From JANRLF01 sp033762815 (GTDB taxonomy: Bacteria > Bacteroidota > Bacteroidia > Chitinophagales > CAIOSU01), in the NCBI GenBank assembly GCA_033762815.1, contig JANRLF010000008.1, positions 1 to 64,000 on the forward strand: a DNA stretch of 64,000 nucleotides, given 5' to 3'. The notes beneath the pieces were generated by a model. It did not search any database. It was given only the letters and a program-made list of their open reading frames with translations, and had not been told where the DNA came from. A program made the position numbers and the translations under genes. This document shows positions 54,781 through 64,000 of this stretch, one piece after another. Each line of letters begins with the position of its first letter. Position 1 is the stretch's first letter.

Positions 54781-57700
54781 TTATCTGAGCAATGTTACAG
54801 TGCTATTGTAAGTTACGGTTCTAACACCTGTAGCGGTGGTAATCTCAATGACTGCACTAAATACATATGCATCCTCGGGTTGCTGAACACCACCTACTGT
54901 GCCATTCCAAGGTACTGGGCTGGAGTGTATCAATTGGCCCCAACGGTTATAAACTTTGAACTCAACGACCCTTACGTTCGGACATCCATTAGTAATTAGG
55001 AAGAAAGAGTTATTTGCCCCACCGTTGAAAGGTGTAAAGGCTTCAGGGAACGAATAAATACAAGAATCGAAGACCGATACTGTTACGCTATCAATAGTAG
55101 AACATGTTGTAGCAGGGTCGGTTACAGTTACCACATAAGTGGTGTTGGCTGTAGGCGTCGCTACCGGATTTGCAATAGTGGAATCGCTCAATGAAGTTGA
55201 AGGTGTCCAAGCAAAGTTGTACGTACCCGATGGATTCACTTGTACTTGCAGCTGTGTAGTACCACCGGCATTCACTTGGCTTGGGTCAGCGGAAACAATC
55301 AAGTCTAGGCTACCATCGCCTACCTCAACTACATCGGTTGCGGTACAGCCATCTACCGTTGTAACGGTCAATGAGTAAGTGCCAGGTGTAGAGGTAACGA
55401 AGGTTTGCGAAGTACTGCTATCTGACCAGAAGTAAGAGCTAAAACCAGCGGGAGCAGTGATAGTAGCCGTACCGTTCAAACAAATCAGTGTATCGGTCAA
55501 GTTTAGAGCCGGTATATCAGGTAATACAGTCACCGTTGCGGTGTCGGCACCTATACATCCTAAGCTATCGGTTACCGTTACCGAATATGTACCTGAAACA
55601 TTGACGGTCAAAGTAGAGTTGGTGGTATTGTCAGACCAGTCATAGGCGGCAAAAGCACCTGGATACAGGGTATAGCTCTCACCTGGACAAATAGTCACGT
55701 CAGCCCCTAGATTTGGTTGAGGGCCGCCATTAGCGGTTATGGTGACGCAATCTGTTCCAGAACAGCCAGCAGGATCAACAACAGTGACGCAGTAGGTGCC
55801 TGGGGCAGTAACAATGATCGTTCTAGTGGTCTCACCACCTGGCGACCAGTTGTAGCTGGTATATCCAGCACCGGCGTCCAGTGTCAAAGAACCAGTGCTG
55901 CACAATCCTCTATCAGGACCCAAATTTACCAGTACGGAAGAATTGGCAAGGGCTACCACATCGGTACCAGTACAACCATTAGTATCGGTAACAACAACTG
56001 TGTAAACACCAGGTGTACTTACCGTAATACTTTGCTGATTAGAAACAATAGGTCCACTCCAAGCATAGCTGACAAAACCCTGACCCGCATCAAAAGTTAC
56101 CGAAGTGCCAGCACATACCGTGGTATCGGGACCAAGATTGACAACTGGACTTGGTAAAAAGTCAACAACTATAGTATCAGCAGTAGAGCAGCCGCCTTGG
56201 TTCGTAACCGTTACAGAATATTCCCCAGGAGCAGTAACTTGGAATGTTTGCCCTTGTGAGCTGTCCTGCCATACATAAGTAGCGCCAACATTTCCTGCAT
56301 CCAATATCAATGAAGCTCCTTGGCATATAGAAGTGTCTGGACCTAAATCGACCACCGGGAAGGTGAGGAATGTAACAGAAACAGTATCGCTAGCGAAACA
56401 GCCCAAACCATTAGTTACAGTTATACTGTAGGTGCCATTGGCAGTTACATCAATTATTGGAGTTGTTTCCCCACCAGGCAACCATACATAGGTGGCAAAT
56501 CCTCCCCCAGTACTCAGGCTAATAGTGTCACCGATACAAGCAAATTGGTCAGGACCCAAATCAATTACAGGTGTAGTGTCATTCACCACAATGGTATCGG
56601 AAGCGGTACAACCAAATGGATCGGTGACTGTAACGCTGTAAGTACCACCTGAGGTGAGTACCAAAGTTTGGGTAATAGCACCACCAGGTGACCAAATGAA
56701 CGAACTAAAATCGTTGGTAGCATCCAATACTATAGGCCCCCCGTTGCATATCACGGTATCATTGCCCAAACTAAACTCAATGGAATCCCTAAATTCCACC
56801 ACAATCGTATCAGTAACACTACACAATGCGCCACCACCAAACACAGTCACAATAACCGTATCAAAAGGATAGGCAGCTGTAAGGTTCAATACGGAATCGG
56901 TAGTAATGCCATCATTCCAGAGATAAATATAACCTGCACTATTGTTAGCAACCAATCTCAAAGTATCGCCAAAACATAATACCGTATCCGCTCCCAAGTT
57001 CACTACAGGTACTGTATTGAATATGGCAACCATGGTATCAGAGCTCGGACAAGCATTGGCATCAGTAACTGTAACTGAATAGATACCGCTGGTAGTTATA
57101 GTAGTGGTATCATCCGTATCACTATTACTCCATAAGTAAGAAGTATATCCCAGCCCCGCGTTCAAGATTACAGTATCGCCTTCGCAAAGGATAGTATCCC
57201 TGCCAATATTAACTGGCGGTGCAGCACGGATACCTATCTCTATGGTATCGGCTATTACGCAACCATTGGGTGCAGTTACCGTAACCGAATATTGCCCCGC
57301 GGCAAATACGGTCAATGTTTGTCCAAAGTTGCCCTGAACGCTCCATTGATAACTGATAAAGCCCATTCCGGCATCTAAGACAATGGAGTCTGTCAAACAA
57401 ATAAAGGTATCGTTACCAAATGGAGCAGGAGGTGTTTGCAACAAACTCAGCGTTACGCTATCAGTAATGGAACAGCCGATGCTCGTGTCGGTAATCGTCA
57501 CAAAATACTCCACCAAACTATCTACCGTAACCACTGGATTGGGACAAGTGGTACATGACAAACCAGCAGTTGGAGACCATTGATAAGTGTTGCCACCAGA
57601 AGCAGAAAGTTGTACAGTTTGACCTGGGCATACAGCAGTATCATTTGATAAGGTATAAGGCAATGAACCTACCGATACAGTAACGGAGTCAACTTTAGTA

Positions 57701-60700
57701 CAGCCAGAAGGCGTGACTACACTTACACGATAAGTAGTAGGTGTTGTTGGAAATGCAATTGGGCTTACAGAAGTTGAATCACTCAAAGTATTTCCAGGTG
57801 ACCAACGAACAGTATAAGGGAGTGGTTGGGCACAAGACCTAAATCGGGTATTCGGCCTAATATTTCCAAAACCTTGGGCAAAAGGATCTGAGTTCAATGG
57901 GTTCAAGCAAGCATTATCATCATCAACCGGATACCATGCTGAAGAAACGTAGCCAGTAATGGAACTATTGACGGTCGAATTGCTAGTCCAGTCAATGGAA
58001 GCACCTAGATTATTGTTAAAGCATACTTCCAATAGAATATTCGAGCTGCCGTCCCAATCGAAAGCATTATCCAATACATGGTTGTTCCAGCCTGATACTA
58101 TGTTAATGGTACGAGAATTGAAAACAGTGCTTACCCCAGTTTCAGGCGAACCACCAACTAATGCAGGAGTATTGGTACACTTTGCTTTGATACTAAAGTT
58201 CCTATAAGTAGCGGTACCCTGTACTTGAGCCACAAAGAATGCAATTTCCCTGATTCGACCAGGTGTTAGACCCTGTGCCCTTAAATCAGCGGCACTGTAA
58301 AGATATTGTTGCATGGCACTTTCATAAAAATTACCGTAAGGTGAAGGGTACTCATCATCGAAATTCTGGATGGTGCCCGTGCCTATCTGTTGAAATGCAA
58401 GCGGCCCTGCACAAGTATTGCCATTTATGCCGCAGTTTGCGGGTAACGATGTGCGCACATCTACCAACAACTGGACAGAGTCAGCGGTACAAAGTGCAGT
58501 ATCAGGTGTTACACTAATGGAAGTAGTGTCAATGGTCAAAGTTTGAAAATCAGTGCCTGAACAAAGACTATCAGCAACGCTCAAAGAATAGGTTACCTGC
58601 TGGGTAACCGCGGTTTGGGTCACCGCACCTGTTGGATTGGTGAGCCCGGAGGTTGGTGACCATTGGTACGTATATGTTCTTGGCCTAGCCCCGCAGATGG
58701 ACATAGTAATATTAGGAACCGATTGGATAGGTTGGGTAGTTGGAATTAAGCTAGCAGGTAAAACACAGCCATCGGTAGTAGAAGCTGATGTGGCTGACAT
58801 GGCGGCAGCATAACCTACATTGGTGGAAAGCACACCGTCATTACCACCTGGTGCGGCACCACCGCCAAAGCAGAACTCTACAATCAAGTTACTTACTCCA
58901 TCCCAATCATATGGAGATTGGAAGTTGAAGTTGTTTGGTCCTATTGAAGTAAGGTAAGCTGAGGAAAAGAACACCTGGCTGGTACCTGTTTGCCACGCGC
59001 TTCTTGATAGATCAACCGCATTGGTACAACCTATTTTAATAGTTAAGTTGGTATATACCCCGGTACTCAATTTATTCGCTACCGTCATTTGCATACGGGT
59101 GATTGTACCAGCAGTGTAACCTGCAGCTCTTAGGTCAGATGCCCTATATAATACTTGGTATCTGTAAGCTGCATTGGAGCCGCCTAAAGGTGTAACCGCA
59201 GCGGTGGTACTACCCGAACCAAATGTTCTAGGTACTGGGGTGTTACCAGGACCACATTCACCGGAACCGATGGAGGGAGCACAAGACAATGGATAAACAT
59301 TACCCGTCAAGGTAACAGTATCCCCTGGGCACACTTCCTCATCGCTGGCACTGATAACCACTTTGGGTCCCACACCTGTTACATTAATGGTAATACTATC
59401 GCTCACCACGCAACCAGTATCTGAAGTGACCACTACAGTATAGGTAGTTGTCCTTATCGGATTTACAAAAGGAGCAGCGGCAGTGCTATCAGATAAACTA
59501 TCAACAGGAGTCCATTCATAGGTATATGGAGCGTACAATGGATCGACTACTGCTGAAAGCTGTATGGCCTCGTTCCGACAAACATCAATGGTATCGTCGA
59601 TGGGCTGTAGTTCCCAAAGAAAATTTGGTACCAACGATATTCTAACAGTATCACGGTTTTTACATCTGGCACTCAAATCGCTAGTTACGATATAATCCGT
59701 AGTAACGGAAGGTGTTGCCAAAGGATTTCTGATGGACGGATCACTAAGACCTGTTGAAGGAGTCCAAGTAAATACATTACCACCTACAGCAAATAGTTGT
59801 ACCGGTACACCACCTGGACAATAGGTCCTATCAGGGCCCGCATCGGTACCATCAAGTATTGCAATTGTTACCGTTCTGGAACTGGTCCTATCAATCGGGC
59901 AGGAATTGATGCCATAATTAAGCGAAAATACATTGAACCCTGTATCAACGGCAGTAGGCACCCAACGGAAACAGCCAATAACTGTATCTAAACCGATACG
60001 GGTTGTGTCGAAAGTGGCACCAATACCAGCAGCATTGGAAGTGAGATAAATAGAGTCACCAATATAAGTAATGCACCAACGAACGGTATCACCTGGGCAA
60101 GCTTCAATATCGAATGGTCCAGTCAAAGAACCACCTTGCACTGAACTTGGTGTGATACCATTATTAATGATGACTCCATATGGCGGGTTACAAAGGGGAG
60201 TACCTAATATTACTACCTGAATGTCGCGCATAGTGGTACCAATCAAAACCCCATTGCGGTATTCTTGGACCAAAATGGTTACCACCACTTCTTGAGCTTG
60301 TGACGGCACAAATTGCAACTGTCCAGTTTGAGTATCAAAGAACAAACCACCATTGGTTGTAATAGGGTTGGCAACGCTGAAGCCCGCAGCATAAGGGACT
60401 ACGGTACCAGGGTCTTGCAAAGGTTGGATCAAGCTATATACCAAGGAATCGCCATCTACATCAATGGTACCGTGGTTATAAAGAATACTATCCAAAAAAC
60501 AGAAGTACGGAACGGGCCTATTGGTGAAAACTGGCGAATTGTTACAGGCACCAGGAACAGTGTTATTTAAAGTGGCCTCTACGTACAAATCGACCGAGCC
60601 TGGGTTTACCAAGTTATCAACTTGCGCATTACGGGCATTAAGGTCATAGCCAAAAGTCCAATCCGTACACTGCTGGGGCAATACCACCAAGCCTGTATAC

Positions 60701-61065
60701 TGGTACTGTTGTACACCTGGCAGGCTGCCTCCATTACAAGCACTGTTACCTAATTGATTGCCGCACAAAGCCGAAACCTCACTGCCGTTAGGAATTCCTT
60801 GTGGTTGTATCAGGCTGGGCTGAGTAAGAGTAACCGTTTGGGTAATGTTACAGGTAATGGAGCGCACACTAATGGATGCAGTAGTGGGTGCGGCAATCCC
60901 GTTACAATCGCGATAAAAATTCAAGGTAACTAGAAAGCTATCTTGCCCAATACATTGATAGGAAATATCTGCACCCATGGCATGGCTTGCGGCAGCCTTC
61001 TGGGAAAAGAACAAGACAAAACTTAATATGGTTGCTAATACAAGTAATGATTTCTTCATCCTCAC
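54781..61065 (-). CDS. giant repeat adhesin with CHU_C type IX secretion signal
   Basis: 2094 residues. Signal (MRMKKSLLVLATILSFVLFFSQKAAA; MKKSL may be the real start). N-terminal domain about 27-400. Residues about 405-600 hold PKD-like repeats, then two similar 200-residue modules (RTFGSGSTTAAVTPLGGSN... and FQQIGTGTIQNFDDEYPSP...), each containing YRYQVLYRASDLRA or MQQYLYSAADLRA and a DWDG(V/S)SN block. About residues 1130-1920 are ten tandem repeats of 70 residues (NLGPDT.IC.GD...LDAG...Y.WS.....T..V...G.YSVTVT...GC...D). The last 95 residues are the gliding-motility-associated C-terminal domain (FPEAFTPFNGGANNSFFLI), the signal for type IX export. Likely a surface adhesin. Confidence 0.92.
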   Translation of the reverse strand: MRMKKSLLVLATILSFVLFFSQKAAASHAMGADISYQCIGQDSFLVTLNFYRDCNGIAAPTTASISVRSITCNITQTVTLTQPSLIQPQGIPNGSEVSALCGNQLGNSACNGGSLPGVQQYQYTGLVVLPQQCTDWTFGYDLNARNAQVDNLVNPGSVDLYVEATLNNTVPGACNNSPVFTNRPVPYFCFLDSILYNHGTIDVDGDSLVYSLIQPLQDPGTVVPYAAGFSVANPITTNGGLFFDTQTGQLQFVPSQAQEVVVTILVQEYRNGVLIGTTMRDIQVVILGTPLCNPPYGVIINNGITPSSVQGGSLTGPFDIEACPGDTVRWCITYIGDSIYLTSNAAGIGATFDTTRIGLDTVIGCFRWVPTAVDTGFNVFSLNYGINSCPIDRTSSRTVTIAILDGTDAGPDRTYCPGGVPVQLFAVGGNVFTWTPSTGLSDPSIRNPLATPSVTTDYIVTSDLSARCKNRDTVRISLVPNFLWELQPIDDTIDVCRNEAIQLSAVVDPLYAPYTYEWTPVDSLSDSTAAAPFVNPIRTTTYTVVVTSDTGCVVSDSITINVTGVGPKVVISASDEEVCPGDTVTLTGNVYPLSCAPSIGSGECGPGNTPVPRTFGSGSTTAAVTPLGGSNAAYRYQVLYRASDLRAAGYTAGTITRMQMTVANKLSTGVYTNLTIKIGCTNAVDLSRSAWQTGTSQVFFSSAYLTSIGPNNFNFQSPYDWDGVSNLIVEFCFGGGAAPGGNDGVLSTNVGYAAAMSATSASTTDGCVLPASLIPTTQPIQSVPNITMSICGARPRTYTYQWSPTSGLTNPTGAVTQTAVTQQVTYSLSVADSLCSGTDFQTLTIDTTSISVTPDTALCTADSVQLLVDVRTSLPANCGINGNTCAGPLAFQQIGTGTIQNFDDEYPSPYGNFYESAMQQYLYSAADLRAQGLTPGRIREIAFFVAQVQGTATYRNFSIKAKCTNTPALVGGSPETGVSTVFNSRTINIVSGWNNHVLDNAFDWDGSSNILLEVCFNNNLGASIDWTSNSTVNSSITGYVSSAWYPVDDDNACLNPLNSDPFAQGFGNIRPNTRFRSCAQPLPYTVRWSPGNTLSDSTSVSPIAFPTTPTTYRVSVVTPSGCTKVDSVTVSVGSLPYTLSNDTAVCPGQTVQLSASGGNTYQWSPTAGLSCTTCPNPVVTVDSLVEYFVTITDTSIGCSITDSVTLSLLQTPPAPFGNDTFICLTDSIVLDAGMGFISYQWSVQGNFGQTLTVFAAGQYSVTVTAPNGCVIADTIEIGIRAAPPVNIGRDTILCEGDTVILNAGLGYTSYLWSNSDTDDTTTITTSGIYSVTVTDANACPSSDTMVAIFNTVPVVNLGADTVLCFGDTLRLVANNSAGYIYLWNDGITTDSVLNLTAAYPFDTVIVTVFGGGALCSVTDTIVVEFRDSIEFSLGNDTVICNGGPIVLDATNDFSSFIWSPGGAITQTLVLTSGGTYSVTVTDPFGCTASDTIVVNDTTPVIDLGPDQFACIGDTISLSTGGGFATYVWLPGGETTPIIDVTANGTYSITVTNGLGCFASDTVSVTFLTFPVVDLGPDTSICQGASLILDAGNVGATYVWQDSSQGQTFQVTAPGEYSVTVTNQGGCSTADTIVVDFLPSPVVNLGPDTTVCAGTSVTFDAGQGFVSYAWSGPIVSNQQSITVSTPGVYTVVVTDTNGCTGTDVVALANSSVLVNLGPDRGLCSTGSLTLDAGAGYTSYNWSPGGETTRTIIVTAPGTYCVTVVDPAGCSGTDCVTITANGGPQPNLGADVTICPGESYTLYPGAFAAYDWSDNTTNSTLTVNVSGTYSVTVTDSLGCIGADTATVTVLPDIPALNLTDTLICLNGTATITAPAGFSSYFWSDSSTSQTFVTSTPGTYSLTVTTVDGCTATDVVEVGDGSLDLIVSADPSQVNAGGTTQLQVQVNPSGTYNFAWTPSTSLSDSTIANPVATPTANTTYVVTVTDPATTCSTIDSVTVSVFDSCIYSFPEAFTPFNGGANNSFFLITNGCPNVRVVEFKVYNRWGQLIHSSPVPWNGTVGGVQQPEDAYVFSAVIEITTATGVRTVTYNSTVTLLR

Positions 61066-61348
61066 AACACTTTTATGTTAACTTAAATGCTCCATTATAA
61101 ACGGGAGCAATCTTCAAATTTAGGAAATAAATTCAAAGTCTCGATGCTTTCCGCCTATAAAATAAGCAATTGCCTATAATCCGAAGATTTTCAGGCTGCG
61201 AAGCTAAAGATTTTTTTCTTTGCATACGAAAATTACGAATGGGTAATGTTAATATCCGCAAAAAAATCGCTGCGGGCTTTTCACATTTCATTAAAATCTT
61301 AATTTTGTCGGCAGTTTTAATGATAAAACCAACCTAAAACCAATCATT

Positions 61349-61843
61349 ATGAAAAAGATTACCACACTTAAAATGGCCGCTGCTTCTTTGATGCTGTTCG
61401 GCGTATTGACTTTCAGCTCTTGCGAAAGCGACCCTTGTAAAGACGTAACCTGCGTGAATGGTACCGCTACCGAAGATGGTGAAGATTGTAACTGTGTTTG
61501 CGAAACTGGTTATGAAGGTACCCAGTGCGATGAGTTGGTAAGGGCTAAATACCTAGGCAACTACAATGGTAGCGAATCTTGCACTTCCGGTACAGATGTG
61601 TACGCTGTTTCAGTTACAGCTGGTACTACCGATTTGGATGTTCAGATTTCCAACATCTACGATGCTGGTTTCTTTACAAATGCTACTGTTAATGCTGATG
61701 GCAATTTAACTATTGCTAGCCAATCATTCGGTACTGGTACAATTTCTGGTTCTGGAAGCATTAATGGCAACACCGTTACTATTACTTACACCATTACTGC
61801 TGGAGGAGTTGCTGACCAATGTACTTACACCGGTACCAAATAA
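61349..61843 (+). CDS. EGF-like lipoprotein
   Basis: 164 residues. Signal with lipobox FSSC (Cys25). Residues about 29-60 form an EGF-like domain with six Cys: CKDVTCVNGTATEDGEDCNC, then CETGYEGTQC. The remainder is a Thr/Ser/Gly-rich strand domain of about 95 residues. A -7 TAATTTTG lies at 61300-61307. It is a surface lipoprotein of unknown role. Confidence 0.85.
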   Translation: MKKITTLKMAAASLMLFGVLTFSSCESDPCKDVTCVNGTATEDGEDCNCVCETGYEGTQCDELVRAKYLGNYNGSESCTSGTDVYAVSVTAGTTDLDVQISNIYDAGFFTNATVNADGNLTIASQSFGTGTISGSGSINGNTVTITYTITAGGVADQCTYTGTK

Positions 61844-61865
61844 TTTAGGTCATTTACTAATATTG

Positions 61866-61892
61866 AAGGCGCCCTTTGTGGCGCCTTTTTTA
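61866..61892 (+). terminator. terminator of EGF-like lipoprotein gene
   Basis: AAGGCGCC/GGCGCCTT stem with a 6-nt loop, followed by TTTTT. It lies 23 bp past the stop. Confidence 0.9.
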
Positions 61893-62020
61893 TTACATAC
61901 CCCACCCTAAATAAGGCTCTAAGACTTTACCAGAGTATTTAAAAGATAGCAATTACCCAAACTCAATAGCATGGTATTGATACTTTCCCAACAGAGATGA
62001 AAGGGGTTATGTAAAAACAA

Positions 62021-62051
62021 GAGAGGCTGTACCAAATTGGTACAGCCTCTC
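62021..62051. terminator. bidirectional terminator
   Basis: GAGAGGCTGTACCA and TTGGTACAGCCTCTC form a near-perfect 14-15-bp stem with a tiny loop. T-rich tracts follow on both strands (TTTATT forward, TTGTTTTTAC reverse). It separates the EGF-like gene from the convergent repeat lipoprotein gene. Confidence 0.88.
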
Positions 62052-62071
62052 TTTATTAAGCTCGGATTCGC

Positions 62072-62479
62072 TTAGTTTTTAGGCTTTTGCCCAACGTCCA
62101 ATTTCTTATTGTTGGTGCTTTCTTTTTGGCCTACATCCAATTTTTTACTGTCAGATGACTCTTTTTGGCCTACGTTCAACTTATTATCCTCGGTTTTGGT
62201 AGTAGTATTCTGTGTCTTTCCAGTAGTGCTGCCTTTTGGCTTAGTAGTGCCGCTAGTGGATGCTGTTGGCTCTTCCGTCAAAGTATCGGCGGCCAATGAA
62301 TCTTGGAAAGCTTGGAACCTTGCATTACAGTCCATGGTCAATGAATCGGTAACGAAAGTGATCCTGGCATTCAAGCTATCAATAGTCTTTTGGGCTTCTT
62401 CGCCACCGCCGCCTTGGCAGCTAAAAAAAACACCTGACAGCATAAAGCCGCCAGCAATGATGGATAATCCTTTTTTCAT
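62072..62479 (-). CDS. repeat-tailed small lipoprotein
   Basis: 135 residues from MKKGLSIIAGGFMLSGVFFSC, lipobox FFSC. After GGGGEEAQ comes a coil segment (SLNARITFVTDSLTMDCNARFQAF) and a Thr/Lys-rich linker. The end is three 13-residue repeats of the type NKLNVGQKESSDS / KKLDVGQKESTNN / KKLDVGQKPKN. No family recognised. The longer frame to 62512 puts 11 residues before the signal and is rejected. Confidence 0.65.
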   Translation of the reverse strand: MKKGLSIIAGGFMLSGVFFSCQGGGGEEAQKTIDSLNARITFVTDSLTMDCNARFQAFQDSLAADTLTEEPTASTSGTTKPKGSTTGKTQNTTTKTEDNKLNVGQKESSDSKKLDVGQKESTNNKKLDVGQKPKN

Positions 62480-62652
62480 GGTCGTGATTTTTAGATTTTT
62501 TCTTGGCAACAAAACTAGTGTATTTAAACAAAACTAGTGTATTTATAAATATATTGTGCTGGACAAGCGGCTAATTTTCTTTGCCAAAGCTATCCCCATC
62601 AAATGCTGCGCCACAAATGTGCCCTACAGATGGATTCAGGTATGGGCACACC

Positions 62653-62684
62653 TTTGCATTAATAGAATAGTTTCCCTATCTTTG
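62653..62684 (+). promoter_or_regulatory. promoter of prs
   Basis: TTTG (62653-62656), 20 bp, TATCTTTG (62677-62684). The ATG at 62708 follows 23 bp later. Confidence 0.8.
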
Positions 62685-62707
62685 CACTCCTATTTGCATC
62701 AGCAGGC

Positions 62708-63649
62708 ATGTTTATCGAACCGGAAATAAAGCTTTTCTCTGGCAGCGCTTCCCGCTACCTTGCCGAAAAAGTGGCCGAGGTGTACGGTCAGCCTTTGGGC
62801 AGCCTTACCATCGAGCGCTTTAGTGACGGGGAATTCCAGCCCGTCATTTCCGAATCGGTCAGGGGTTCTTATTTCTTTATCATACAATCCACTTTTCCAT
62901 CCTCGGATAACCTGATGGAGCTGCTGATGATTATAGATGCTGCCAAAAGGGCTTCGGCCGGATATGTTACTGCCGTTATTCCCTACTACGGCCTTGCCCG
63001 TCAGGACCGTAAGGACCGCCCAAGGGTTTGCATAGGTGCGAAGTTGGTGGCCAACCTCATCACCGCCGCAGGGGCTGATAGGGTAATGACCATGGACCTA
63101 CACGCAGGGCAAATACAGGGCTTCTTCGATATTCCCGTGGACCACTTGAACAGCTCGGCTATCTTTATTCCCTATTTAGAAAGCTTGGAATTGGAAGACC
63201 TTACCTTCGCTTCTCCCGATGTGGGAAGCACTAAGCGAGCTAGGGCCTATGCCCAGCACTTTAGCGCCGAGATGGTAATATGCGATAAGCACCGCAAGCG
63301 AGCGAATGAAATAGCATCTATGACCGTGATAGGCGATGTGAAAGGGCGGAACGTAGTGATAGTAGATGATATGATAGATACCGGCGGCACATTGGTGAAC
63401 GCAGCCGAAATAATTATGGATAAAGGGGCTAAAAGCGTAAGGGCCATCATTACCCATCCAGTATTGTCCGGCAAGGCTTATGAGCGTATCAATGCCTCAT
63501 TGCTTTCAGAACTGGTAGTGAGCGATACCATCCCCTTGAAGCAGGAATCGCCCAAAATTAAAGTACTTTCAGTGGCCGAGATTTTTGCAACCGCCATACG
63601 CAATACGCACGAGCACCGCAGCATTACATCATTGTTTATAAATACTTGA
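62708..63649 (+). CDS. prs: ribose-phosphate pyrophosphokinase
   Basis: 313 residues. FSGSASRYLAEKVAEVYGQPLG, RFSDGEFQP, VIPYYGLARQDRKDRPRVCI, GADRVMTMDLHAGQIQGFFDIPVDHL and the PRPP loop VVIVDDMIDTGGTLVNAA identify the class I enzyme. It transfers pyrophosphate from ATP to ribose 5-phosphate, giving PRPP for purines, pyrimidines, His and Trp. The rplY gene follows 17 nt after its stop and is probably cotranscribed, a pairing common in Bacteroidota. Confidence 0.97.
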   Translation: MFIEPEIKLFSGSASRYLAEKVAEVYGQPLGSLTIERFSDGEFQPVISESVRGSYFFIIQSTFPSSDNLMELLMIIDAAKRASAGYVTAVIPYYGLARQDRKDRPRVCIGAKLVANLITAAGADRVMTMDLHAGQIQGFFDIPVDHLNSSAIFIPYLESLELEDLTFASPDVGSTKRARAYAQHFSAEMVICDKHRKRANEIASMTVIGDVKGRNVVIVDDMIDTGGTLVNAAEIIMDKGAKSVRAIITHPVLSGKAYERINASLLSELVVSDTIPLKQESPKIKVLSVAEIFATAIRNTHEHRSITSLFINT

Positions 63650-63666
63650 GCATAAATACACACCCA

Positions 63667-64000
63667 ATGAACTCATTAACACTAACAGCGACCAAAAGGG
63701 AAGTTCTCGGTAAGAAGGAATCCAATTTACTTAGAAGGGATGAACAGATTCCTTGCAACCTATATGGTGGCGAAGAAAATATCAGCTTCACCGCTCCTTA
63801 TAACGATTTCTTGAACCTCATTTATAATCCTGACTTCTTTACGGTGAAAATTACCATTGAAGGCAAGGAATATAATACCATCATTAAAGAGGTGCAATTC
63901 CACCCGGTGAACGACAGAATATTGCACATCGATTTTCTGGAGTTAGTACCCGGCAAAAAGATCACTGCCGATATTCCTGTTGAGTTGACTGGACTAGCTG
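63667..64000 (+). CDS. rplY: 50S ribosomal protein L25/Ctc, cut by window end
   Basis: First 111 codons of an open frame: MNSLTLTATKREVLGKKESN, IPCNLYGGEENISF, then VQFHPVNDRILHIDFLEL and PGKKITADIPVELTG. This is the L25/TL5/Ctc family, which binds 5S rRNA. Bacteroidota versions are about 190-220 residues, so about half is missing past 64000. It follows prs by 17 nt. Confidence 0.92.
   Translation, partial: MNSLTLTATKREVLGKKESNLLRRDEQIPCNLYGGEENISFTAPYNDFLNLIYNPDFFTVKITIEGKEYNTIIKEVQFHPVNDRILHIDFLELVPGKKITADIPVELTGLA

Overview
The window is chromosomal DNA of a Bacteroidota bacterium. The evidence is a gliding-motility-type C-terminal (CHU_C) adhesin next to PorP/SprF-like and PorE-like (OmpA plus beta-propeller) type IX secretion genes, a BshA bacillithiol gene, DUF2851, DUF4136 and WG-repeat proteins, a ParC-type topoisomerase A, and promoters of the Bacteroidota form TTTG-N19/20-TAnnTTTG. 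Genus and species cannot be read from the sequence.

Layout. 1-4670: an rRNA operon on the minus strand (16S, tRNA-Ile, tRNA-Ala, then two degenerate tRNA-like elements, then 23S whose 3' part runs off the left edge), with its promoter, boxA-like sites and a 16S processing stem. 5200-9240: KTSC and DUF4136 proteins, dnaN, bshA and a beta-barrel protein. 9360-9900: an intact DUF433 antitoxin, a truncated DUF5615 toxin and a long hairpin element. 10070-15800: OmpA-like lipoprotein, tatC, rpiB, an IscA-like protein, a TPR protein and glyA. 15800-18010: accessory stretch with an 11-bp tandem repeat, an HExxH protein, a Cys-rich small lipoprotein and a MntA/HepT pair whose HepT seems frameshifted. 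18050-23400: two alpha/beta hydrolases, an ABC-F ATPase and an Mrr-like endonuclease.

23400-30230 is the most instructive region: a beta-oxidation operon fadN-fadA-fadE with a TetR-family regulator just upstream. Two near-identical 18-bp sites overlap the -33 boxes of the fadN and tetR promoters, which implies one regulator controlling both. A small four-helix-bundle (S23) gene sits between fadA and fadE, bounded on both sides by inverted heptamer repeats. The fadN-fadA spacer is bounded by the same kind of repeats around about 80 bp of non-coding DNA. Related heptamers lie beside the parC, dedA and ABC-F genes, so this looks like a dispersed repeat family, one copy of which carries a gene.

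30400-50400: FAS1 lipoprotein, WG-repeat protein, leuS (with an AT-rich lineage insertion), parC, a steroid-reductase-like membrane enzyme, a MORN/YwqK lipoprotein, HU, DedA, a TonB-dependent receptor cluster, DUF2851, a Cys/Met PLP enzyme, pyrF and an Mrp-NifU pair for Fe-S assembly. 50400-61070: type IX secretion cluster (PorE-like, SprF-like, 2094-residue CHU_C adhesin). 61350-64000: two small lipoproteins, prs and the start of rplY.
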